Shown here piece after piece: positions 57,011-64,000 of a DNA stretch of 64,000 nt (positions within the stretch are counted from its first letter, which is position 1; each line of letters opens with the position of its first letter). Made by a program: the position numbers and the translations under genes. The notes under the pieces were generated by a model. The model saw only the letters and a list, made by a program, of their open reading frames with translations. It made no database searches and was not told the DNA's origin. This DNA comes from Okeania sp. KiyG1 (lineage in GTDB: Bacteria > Cyanobacteriota > Cyanobacteriia > Cyanobacteriales > Microcoleaceae). Location: the NCBI RefSeq assembly GCF_014132355.1, contig NZ_BLZO01000109.1:91820-155819 (forward strand), in the 5' to 3' direction.

Positions 57011-58441
57011 TCAGCAAACCCTATTTAACTCCGGCGCATCTTTCAACATAGGATTAATATCAAACCAAGGGCCAAGTTCATCTTGATACTCATAAACAAA
57101 CATACTCCGAATTAAAATTTGGTATCCATCATCTCCCGTTACTTTTTTTGTCTGAGCAACTTGGCGCAATAATTCCCACTCATGGTCATCTACAGCTAAA
57201 AGTCGTTGATTGCGATAAGTTTTAATTACATTGGCAACACTAGCGCGGGAGATGGGAATATCCCCTTCTTCCATAATAGCCTCATTAACTATTCGCAATA
57301 CATTCCTCACATGGCCACCACTAAAACGACATAAGTAGTCTAAGGTTTCCTGACTATCAAATATTTCGGTAACTTTTGCCAAACGTTGCTGTGGGTCTAA
57401 TTCTGGAAATGCCCTTGCCAACACTAACTGTCGCATTAAGTTCATTCCTTCAACACATTCACTACCATCGCGCAACTGTGTGGCCACCATTGGCAATATT
57501 TGAGGGTCTCTCTTAAATCTTTGAGTTAATGTGGCGTAGTCATTGGAAAACCTCAGTGCCATAGGAAGAGTATAAATCAGATGACAATGGAGACTCATCA
57601 GTTGTTCGCCCCGGTCAACAAATAGATATTCTGGTTGAGGTCGCCCCCAAGGTTTAGGTGAACTATCAACTTTTTCCAGGTTGTCAACGATAACCACTAA
57701 TCCTTTTTTGCCATACTGTTTCAGCTTTTCGTTAGCGGGTTCGAGCAATTCTTTGTTAATAGTTTCAATAATTCCGCTGGTGCGGGGCCCGAGATATTCT
57801 CTAAGTTTACTACGAAGTTCGGGACTAGCTTTTGCCTGGGCAGTAATTTTACCAATTCCTAAAGCTACAAATTCTAATCCTTTTTCATCAGCTTTGACTT
57901 GACCAACTCCAGGCAAACCGACTTCTGCTGAAAATGAACCTTCACTGCTAGCTGCCACTTTACCCACACCAGGAATATTAGCTTCTGCGGAGAGTTCAAT
58001 TTCTGTCTGCAATAATTTGGCTGCTCCCTGAAGTAGACCTTTTAATCCTTTTGGTTCCTCCAAGTTAAGTTTTTCCAACTTCTCCAAACTTCTGCTAACC
58101 TGTTGTGCAATAGTTAGAAAAATATCGCCTACATCTACATCTCCCATTTCCAGGTTTTTGTCAGACTCAAAATAGACAACATGAAAGCCTTCTGTTTCTA
58201 ACTGTTGCTTGAGTTGCCATAATTCTGTAGACTTACCACAACCAATATGTCCGGTGAATAGCTGACAAGTAGGTTGGTCTGAAGACCAGAGAGTAATAGT
58301 ATTTTTTAATTTTTCTATAACTTTTCCTCCACGCACGGTCGAGAAGTCAATGTAGTATTTCTTGTCAATTTCTACATTATCTATAAACAGAGGAATGCCA
58401 GGGTTTGTTCCCTGAAAAAAGGCTTTAATATCTATGGTCAT
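57011..58441 (-). CDS. AAA-type P-loop ATPase, partner of the STAND/WD40 protein
   Basis: 476 residues. Walker A is FTGHIGCGKSTEL (residues 62-74), Walker B GLVVIVDNLEKV. A helical lid and winged-helix-like C-terminus follow, with YLCRFSGGHVRNVLRIVNEAI and HEWELLRQVAQTKKVTGDDGYQILIRSMFVYEY. The fold order resembles Orc1/Cdc6-like or STAND-type AAA ATPases. Residues about 150-190 hold an internal repeat, IPGVGKVAASSEGSFSAEVG / LPGVGQVKADEKG. It is followed by the giant STAND gene in the same direction, and the truncated second copy keeps the same neighbour, so the pair is a real module. Its task is unknown; an ATP-driven switch or conflict system is inference. Confidence 0.8.
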   Translation of the reverse strand: MTIDIKAFFQGTNPGIPLFIDNVEIDKKYYIDFSTVRGGKVIEKLKNTITLWSSDQPTCQLFTGHIGCGKSTELWQLKQQLETEGFHVVYFESDKNLEMGDVDVGDIFLTIAQQVSRSLEKLEKLNLEEPKGLKGLLQGAAKLLQTEIELSAEANIPGVGKVAASSEGSFSAEVGLPGVGQVKADEKGLEFVALGIGKITAQAKASPELRSKLREYLGPRTSGIIETINKELLEPANEKLKQYGKKGLVVIVDNLEKVDSSPKPWGRPQPEYLFVDRGEQLMSLHCHLIYTLPMALRFSNDYATLTQRFKRDPQILPMVATQLRDGSECVEGMNLMRQLVLARAFPELDPQQRLAKVTEIFDSQETLDYLCRFSGGHVRNVLRIVNEAIMEEGDIPISRASVANVIKTYRNQRLLAVDDHEWELLRQVAQTKKVTGDDGYQILIRSMFVYEYQDELGPWFDINPMLKDAPELNRVC

Positions 58442-58812
58442 TTCAGTTATCAGTTATCAGTTATCAGTTAGCCTCCTATCGGAGGAACTGCGTTAACAGT
58501 ACCTCTAGTTAAAGTCAGAGGCTTGAAATATTGAACTTTAGTTTCTCTTGGTCCATTGGATATGGCGCAGGTTTCGGAGCCATGCCACCCTACGGGAAGC
58601 TACGAAGATAGAACTCCGTTCCGAGATGCGCGTTTCGCGTCAGCGTTGCGTTGCGCCAGCTTTGCGTTGCGCCAGCTTTGCGTTGCGCCAGCTTTGCGTT
58701 GCGCCAGCTTTGCGAAGCAAAAGCAAAAGCAAAAGCAAAAGCAAAAGCAAAAGCAAACGACCGCTTTTATCCTCTTAAAAGAGGAGGCTATTGACCTTAT
58801 TTTTTGGTCATA
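58442..58812. repeat. Composite repeat: decamers, 17-bp and 6-bp tandem arrays
   Basis: CAGTTATCAGTTATCAG decamers directly upstream of the ATPase start are followed by a GCCTCCTATCGGAGGAACTGCG hairpin, four near-perfect copies of a 17-bp GTTGCGCCAGCTTTGCG unit (58645-58710) and six copies of AAAAGC (58716-58756). A CCTCTTAAAAGAGG hairpin ends it (58770). Frames across it are artefacts of the repeats. Confidence 0.85.
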
Positions 58813-59095
58813 ACTATTTACTATTTATGAGAAGCTACCATCAATTTTATCGCAGGGAAAAGGGAACTGGGAAATAGGCAACAGGCAACAGCTCATCTGG
58901 CAACAGTGACAAAAGCTTTTCTGTGTCTCAGGTCAAACATAATATGGCTGAATGAAGAAGGACAATTTTGCGTCTGAGTTTTAAGCTTTTGATATGTCCG
59001 CGCCCTTTCTTTCCACTGCTATACTTCTGGTTTTCTGCCAAGAATAAAATAAACAATTACAATTATCAAAGAAAACTTTATATTTACTAATAATC
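58813..59095. other. Upstream region of the ABC ATPase gene
   Basis: AT-rich, with GGCAACAGGCAACAG repeats (58876-58905) and the GTCTGAGTTTTAAGCTTTTGA motif also seen at 21769. Presumed promoter region; no gene. Confidence 0.4.
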
Positions 59096-60113
59096 ATGGT
59101 ACCAGCAGTTTTAATCGAAAACCTTCAGAAAAGTTATGGTTCAGTTACAGCAGTTAAGGACGTTTCTTTTCAGATAGAACCTGGAGAAATATTTGGTTTA
59201 CTTGGCCCTAATGGTGCAGGTAAAACAACAACTCTACGCGCTCTGTGTACTTTAATTACACCAGACGCTGGACGTTTAGAAGTATCTGGTATTTCAGTAG
59301 TTGACCAACCGAGAATAGCTAGACAACGTCTTGGCTATGTTGCTCAGGAAGTGGCCATCGACAAGGTACTGACAGGCCGAGAACTACTGGAACTACAAGC
59401 AGCTATATACCATATTCCAGGCAAATTGGCAAAAGAAAGAATCGAAGGAGCGATCGCCCTCTTGGGTATAGAAGATTGGGCAGATAAAAACAGGCACTTA
59501 CTCTGGCGGTATCCGCAAACGTCTAGACTTAGCAGCAGGTTTATTGCATCAACCAGATGTTTTAGTTCTGGATGAACCGACAGTGGGTTTAGATATTGAT
59601 AGTCGGATAGCAGCTTGGGATTTTTTGCGTCAGTTACGAGACTCAGGTACAACAGTTTTGATTACCAGTCACTATCTGGAAGAAGTCGATGCTTTGGCAG
59701 ATAGGGTAGCTATTATTGACCAAGGTGTGGTTATTGCTTCGGGTACTCCTTTTGAACTTAAAGACAGGGTGGGAGGCGATCGCATCACTCTCCGTGTTAG
59801 GGAATTTTCTTCTACTGAAGAAGCAGAAAAAGTAAAAGCATTACTAGGAAATTTACCAATAGTTCAAGAAGTTATTGTTAATGCTGCTCAGGGTAATTCT
59901 TTAAACTTAGTGGTGACACCCCAAAGTGATGCTTTGATCGAAATTCAACAGTTATTGCGGGGTGCAGGTTTACCAATTTTTGGTATTGCTCAAGCGCGAC
60001 CAAGTTTGGATGATGTTTATCTGGCAGCAACAGGAAAAACTTTGATGGATGCAGAATTAGCTGCTGTGGGTAGTCGTGACTTAAAAGCTGAGAAAAAACA
60101 AAGTATGCGTTAA
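59096..60113 (+). pseudogene. ABC-2-type transporter ATP-binding protein (DrrA-like), one frameshift
   Basis: Two frames together form a standard 339-residue ATPase. Frame one (59096-59575) has Walker A GLLGPNGAGKTTTLRALCTL and the Q-loop VAQEVAI. Frame two, from about 59490, has the signature TYSGGIRKRLDLA, Walker B DVLVLDEPTVGLD, the H-loop TSHYLEEVD and a C-terminal domain (EIQQLLRGAGLPIFGIAQARPSLDDVYL) typical of multidrug/daunorubicin-type ABC-2 exporters. The change is one base in the A5 run of GATAAAAACAGG; with four As the frame is continuous. An ABC-2 permease usually follows but here a tandem repeat array does. Confidence 0.85.
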
Positions 60114-60650
60114 ACGTTTTCGTGAATTGGAACTTTGTAGGTTTGGTTGAGGTTAAAGAAACCCAACAACGCTTGTTGTATCTGTTCAACGCTTGTTGCA
60201 TTTGTTGGGTTGCGAGATACGCTTAACCCAACCTACTGAAGGTAATTTTCAAAGTAATTAGCAATTTGTAGGTTGGTTTGACGTTTACGGAAACTCAACA
60301 ACACTTGTTGTATCTGTTCAACACTTGTTGCATTTGTTGGGTTGCGAGATACGCTTAACCCAACCTACTGAAGGTAATTTTCAAAGTAATTAGCAATTTG
60401 TAGGTTTGGTTGAGGTTAAAGAAACCCAACAACGCTTGTTGTATCTGTTCAACTCTTGTTGCATTTGTTGGGTTGCGAGATACGCTTAACCCAACCTACT
60501 GAAGGTAATTTTCAAAGTAATTAGCAATTTGTAGGTTTGGTTGAGGTTAAAGAAACCCAACAACACTTGTTGTATCTGTTCAACGCTTGTTGCATTTGTT
60601 GGGTTGCGAGATACGCTTAACCCAACCTACTGAAGGTAATTTTCAAAGTA

Positions 60651-60800
60651 ATATCATGTCCGGTTGAACAGTGATAAATAAATAACTACGGAGTCCTCAG
60701 GAGTCAACCCACCCCTAACCCCTCCCAGGAGGGGAAGGAAGAGGAAGAACTGGAGTTGAAGGAGAAAGTTTTTTTATAACTAATTATCCGGACATGATAT
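60651..60800. repeat. MITE family B copy within the tandem array (first)
   Basis: Ends are ATATCATGTCCGGTTGAAC and TTATCCGGACATGATAT. The interior has CCTCAGGAGTCAACCCACCC, TAACCCCTCCCAGGAGGGG and GGAACTGGAGTTG-type sequence. Confidence 0.85.
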
Positions 60801-61194
60801 AATTAGCAATTTGTAGGTTTGATTGAGGTTAAAGAAACCCAACAACACTTGTTGTATCTGTTCAACTCTTGTTGCATTTGTTGGGTTGCGAGATACGCTT
60901 AACCCGACCTACTGAAGGTAATTTTCAAAGTAATTAGCAATTTGTAGGTTTGGTTGAGGTTAAAGAACCCCAACAACACTTGTTGTATCTGTTCAACGCT
61001 TGTTGCATTTGTTGGGTTGCGAGATACGCTTAACCCAACCTACTGAAGGTAATTTTCAAAGTAATTAGCAATTTGTAGGTTTGGTTGAGGTTAAAGAACC
61101 CCAACAACACTTGTTGTATCTGTTCAACGCTTGTTGCATTTGTTGGGTTGCGAGATACGCTTAACCCAACCTACTGAAGGTAATTTTCAAAGTA

Positions 61195-61373
61195 ATATCA
61201 TGTCCGGTTGAACAGTGATAAATAAATAACTACGGAGTCCTCAGGAGTCAACCCACCCCTAACCCCTCCGGTGGAGGGGAAGTCAGGAGTCAGGAGGAAA
61301 GAGGAAAGAAAGAAGAAGAAGAACTGGAGTTGAAGGAGAAAGTTTTTTATAACTAATTATCCGGACATGATAT
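61195..61373. repeat. MITE family B copy within the tandem array (second)
   Basis: Same ends and flanks as the copy at 60651. The internal palindrome is CCTCCGGTGGAGGGG instead of CCTCCCAGGAGGGG, with an added GTCAGGAGTCAGGAGG run of about 28 bp, showing that the palindrome loop varies between otherwise equal copies. Confidence 0.85.
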
Positions 61374-61640
61374 AATTAGCAATTTGTAGGTTTGGTTGAG
61401 GTTAAAGAAACCCAACAACACTTGTTGTATCTGTTCAACTCTTGTTGCATTTGTTGAGTTGCGAGATACGCTTAACCCAACCTACTGAAGGTAATTTTCA
61501 AAGTAATTAGCAATTTGTAGGTTTGGTTGAGGTTAAAGAAACCCAACAACACTTGTTGTATCTGTTCAACTCTTGTTGCATTTGTTGGGTTGCGAGATAC
61601 GCTCCGACCTACTGAAGGTAATTTTCAAAGTAATTAGATA

Positions 61641-61984
61641 ATTGCGGTTTAACCGAAATTAATATTATATACGCAGAAGAGCGCGATCAAAAAACTTTCT
61701 CTTTCTTCTTCTTTCTTCCCTCCTGACTCCTGATATCAAATCCGTTTAATTCGGCACGTAAAAAATGTTCCATCTTCAACGATTACCAAATATTTCTCCA
61801 TATTCCCCTCCTCGGAGGGGTTAGGGGTGGGTTCCCATCCCCCATCCCCCATCCCCCCATCCCCCCATCTCCCCATCTAATTACACCGACGCTACCGGAT
61901 TTGATATGACTCCTTATTTATAAGTAATCAACCAGACATAATATAATAGAATCAATGGTACTGATAAGGAAAGTTGAGTAGTTT
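61641..61984. other. Intergenic region before the symporter
   Basis: It contains TCTTTCTTCTTC runs, a CTCCTCGGAGGGG palindrome (61809), CCCATCCCCCATCCCC satellite (61833-61878), and the pair GATATCAAATCCGTTTAATTCGG / CCGGATTTGATATGACTCC (61732 and 61891), inverted arms also found at 17196 and 17368. GGAAAG lies 13-18 bases before the symporter ATG. No gene. Confidence 0.6.
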
Positions 61985-63778
61985 ATGCATTTAATTGATT
62001 ACACTATTGTCGTCATCTACCTGCTGGCGATTGTCCTGTTTGGCATATTTCTCCAGCGCAAAGCATCCGGTGGCATAGACTCTTACTTTCTGGGCGATCG
62101 GAATATGCCTTGGTGGGTATTGGGGGCATCCGGGATGGCTTCCAATACGGACATTGCCGGGACAATGTTGATAACAGCCTTAGTCTACGCCTTGGGAACG
62201 AAGGGATTTTTTCTGGAACTCCGGGGTGGCATTGCCTTAATTCTAGCAATGTTCATGATTTTTATGGGCAAGTGGAACCGCCGCGCCCAAGTTATGACTT
62301 TAGCGGAATGGATGCATTTGCGTTTTGGTGTGGGACGGGAAGGAAATATCGCCCGGATAGTTAGTGCTGTTGCTGCTATTATCTTGACTATTGGTAGGAT
62401 TAGTTACTTTGCCATCGGTGGGGGCAAATTCTTAGGAGAATTTATTACTGTCGATGCCCGCATAGCCTCTATTTTAATTATCTTCCTGGCATTGATATAC
62501 ACTGTCCTTAGCGGTTTTTATGGGGTGGTGTTAACAGACCTATTTCAAGGTGTTTTGATTTTTGTAGCTATCATCTATATCTGCGCGATCGCTCTGCAAC
62601 TTCCTCCTCTCCCGGAGACATTTGCCATTTCCATTCCAGGAACCGAGCAATTGCACGAGTGGAATTTTAGCGAGTGGAGTAGTATATTCCCCTCCATGGA
62701 AGTAGACTTACCCGGAGACTATGGTCGTTTCAATTTGTTCGGCGCTATCCTTTGTTTCTATCTGCTGAAAGTATTGATGGAAGGGTTTGGCGGTATCGGT
62801 GGTTATATGATGCAGCGCTATTTTGCTGCTAAAAGCGACCGGGAAGTGGGGTTAATGTCTCTGTGGTGGATATTCTTGCTTTCCTTTCGCTGGCCTTTAG
62901 TAACTGCTTTTGCAATCCTGGGCATCAATTACGGTATTACTAACCAAGTAATTCCCGACCCGGAACTGGTGTTGCCAACAGTTATTGCTACTTACCTACC
63001 AGTGGGAATCAAGGGATTGGTATTAGCTTGTTTTATCGCCGCCGGGATGTCTACTTTTGACTCCTTAATTAATGGTGGCGCTGCTTACTGGGTGAAGGAT
63101 ATTTATCAAGCTTATCTCAATCCGCAAGCTGACAACCGCAAACTACTGGCTCAAAGTCGTTGGGCATCGGTTATCATAGTTATGGTGGGATTGCTATTTA
63201 GCTTCAGTATCTCCAATATCAATGAAATTTGGGGATGGTTGACTCTGGGATTGGGCACTGGTCTAGCGGTTCCTCTGCTGTTAAGATGGTATTGGTGGCG
63301 GTTTAATGGTTATGGATTTGCCACGGGTATCGCTGCTGGTATGGTGGCCGCAATTGTTACTAAGGCGATCGTCTTACCTTCCTTCCCGAATCTGCAACTT
63401 GCTGAATTTATCCAATTTCTAATTCCTAGCAGTTGTTCTTTGGCAGGATGTATCGTTGGCACTCTGTTAACCCCGGCAACAGAGCGGTCAGTTCTGGAGA
63501 ATTTTTATACTGTCACCCGTCCCTTCGGTTTCTGGAAGCCGATCGCTGTTAATATTCCCCGCAATCTCACGGTCAATATTGCATTAGAGAACAGGCGAGA
63601 TTTGCTGGCAACTGCGATCGCAATTCCCTGGCAAATAGTTTTGTGTCTCACGGGAATTATGTTTATGATGAAACGTTGGGATAATTTCCTAATTCTATCT
63701 CTGTTGCTGCTTGTACTTTCTATCTGTTTGTATTTTGCCTGGTACAGATATCTGTGGAAGTCAAAAGTCAAAAGTTAA
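61985..63778 (+). CDS. Sodium:solute symporter (SSS family)
   Basis: 597 residues with about 13-14 membrane spans. The start MHLIDYTIVVIYLLAIVLFGIFLQRKASGGIDSYFLGDRNMPWW and GMASNTDIAGTMLITALVYALG are the SSS family signature (TM1-TM2; Na+ and substrate sites lie in the broken TM1 and TM8). TM8 has KGLVLACFIAAGMSTFDSLINGGAAYW. The substrate cannot be read from sequence; relatives include glucose/galactose, proline and pantothenate carriers. Codons are visibly richer in G and C (CCCGGG, CTGGCG, CGCGCC) than in neighbouring genes, which could mean recent acquisition. The gene ends in a repeat-like AAAAGTCAAAAGTTAAAAG run. Confidence 0.92.
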   Translation: MHLIDYTIVVIYLLAIVLFGIFLQRKASGGIDSYFLGDRNMPWWVLGASGMASNTDIAGTMLITALVYALGTKGFFLELRGGIALILAMFMIFMGKWNRRAQVMTLAEWMHLRFGVGREGNIARIVSAVAAIILTIGRISYFAIGGGKFLGEFITVDARIASILIIFLALIYTVLSGFYGVVLTDLFQGVLIFVAIIYICAIALQLPPLPETFAISIPGTEQLHEWNFSEWSSIFPSMEVDLPGDYGRFNLFGAILCFYLLKVLMEGFGGIGGYMMQRYFAAKSDREVGLMSLWWIFLLSFRWPLVTAFAILGINYGITNQVIPDPELVLPTVIATYLPVGIKGLVLACFIAAGMSTFDSLINGGAAYWVKDIYQAYLNPQADNRKLLAQSRWASVIIVMVGLLFSFSISNINEIWGWLTLGLGTGLAVPLLLRWYWWRFNGYGFATGIAAGMVAAIVTKAIVLPSFPNLQLAEFIQFLIPSSCSLAGCIVGTLLTPATERSVLENFYTVTRPFGFWKPIAVNIPRNLTVNIALENRRDLLATAIAIPWQIVLCLTGIMFMMKRWDNFLILSLLLLVLSICLYFAWYRYLWKSKVKS

Positions 63779-63791
63779 AAGTTAAAAGTAA

Positions 63792-63889
63792 CAGGAGTTA
63801 CGCAAATTGACTTTGAAACAACCATCTGTAGGGGCGAATGGCATTCGCCCTCTCTATATTCTATATGTAGAGTCTCTGCGTAAGTCCTG
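63792..63889. repeat. MITE family A, copy 6
   Basis: Ends are CAGGAGTTACGCAAATTG and CTGCGTAAGTCCTG, with GTAGGGGCGAATGGCATTCGCCC inside, in inverse orientation to copy 2. It lies 14 bases after the symporter stop and may serve as a transcript-end hairpin. Confidence 0.85.
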
Positions 63890-64000
63890 TTGATTTTATT
63901 TTTGATTTTTGGAGATATCTAATAGGGAAGAGAATTGAGAAAAATTTGACAATGATTGAAGATAGAAACCTGGTTTGTGTTAGATGTCTTGCTATACTCA

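Larger units (their letters stand above)
60137..61640. repeat. Nine-copy 132-bp tandem repeat with higher-order structure
   Basis: Units begin near 60137, 60269, 60401, 60532, 60812, 60945, 61077, 61387 and 61518. Each starts GTAGGTTTGGTTGAGGTTAA, has AACACTTGTTGTATCTGTTC and GTTGCATTTGTTGGGTTGCG, and ends TTAACCCAACCTACTGAAGG. GTAGGTTNGG and CCNAACCTAC-like arms can pair within a unit. A family-B MITE sits after units 4 and 7, so units 5-7 plus MITE repeat units 2-4 plus MITE with a 543-bp period. No coding frame. Confidence 0.92.

Noticed and set aside
58548-58813. 76- and 85-residue ORFs
   Set aside because: Most of their length is translated tandem repeat (ALRCASF and KSKSKS), so they are repeat artefacts.
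60137-61640. CRISPR array
   Set aside because: The whole 132-bp unit is repeated with no unique spacers, and there are no cas genes. It is a satellite.
1-64000. tRNA, rRNA or riboswitch genes
   Set aside because: I looked for T-loop GGTTCGAATCC-type and other conserved signatures on both strands and found none that fold with the needed partners. A tRNAscan-SE and Infernal run would settle this.

Overview
The window looks like accessory-rich chromosome of a filamentous, low-GC cyanobacterium (Oscillatoriales, Okeania/Trichodesmium/Moorena-like; the genus is inference). Support comes from plastocyanin, cytochrome c6 and flavodoxin genes, a PetR/PetP copper regulator pair, a Ycf35-type DUF1257/DUF2997/ferredoxin cluster, many GCGATCGC (HIP1-like) palindromes, and heavy loads of short tandem repeats, MITEs, IS200/IS605 tnpB elements and group II introns typical of these genomes. 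No tRNA, rRNA or CRISPR array was recognised.

Layout. 0-2 kb: three toxin-antitoxin modules in different states (a decayed VapBC-like pair, HicB with a broken HicA, an intact antitoxin/MazF pair). 2-6.1 kb: one minus-strand NB-ARC/TPR gene split by a degenerate tnpB element. 6.2-8.9 kb: a repeat array carrying an ISAs1-like element with target duplication, then an ORF-less group II intron. 8.9-12.4 kb: CobT-like phosphoribosyltransferase, DUF2232 membrane protein and a Crp-family regulator. 13-16.8 kb: an acidic coiled-coil protein and an Hsp70-like protein in several frames, joined at an A10 run. 18-26.3 kb: sugar transferase, pathogen-related-type protein, GNAT, riboflavin synthase, BFN nuclease, aldo/keto reductase with a ferredoxin tail, and a GGCT-like protein.

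27-36 kb is an electron-carrier region. petP-petR, petE and petJ lie together, and petE and petJ share an upstream GACA-N3-TGTC motif; flavodoxin follows. In Synechocystis the PetR/PetP pair is known to switch plastocyanin and cytochrome c6 with copper, so regulator and targets appear gathered in one locus here. IS200/IS605 elements sit between these genes.

37-43.9 kb: saccharopine-dehydrogenase-like oxidoreductase, the DUF2997/DUF1257/ferredoxin cluster, an ISAzo13-like element, G-rich repeat arrays and a Uma2-type nuclease. 44-58.5 kb: a two-gene module (AAA-type ATPase plus a giant TPR/STAND-NTPase/TM/14-WD40/TPR protein), present as one complete copy and one decayed copy. The decayed copy is split by a tnpB element that itself holds a second group II intron; removing that intron restores a full 360-residue TnpB in frame. 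59-64 kb: a frameshifted ABC-2 ATPase without its permease, a higher-order array of nine 132-bp repeats, and a sodium:solute symporter.

The most notable systems are the clustered copper switch, the nested intron-in-tnpB-in-STAND-module structure, and the acidic coiled-coil/Hsp70 pair. Many frame breaks fall in A-runs, so sequencing indels, programmed slippage and real decay need to be separated before genes are called dead.
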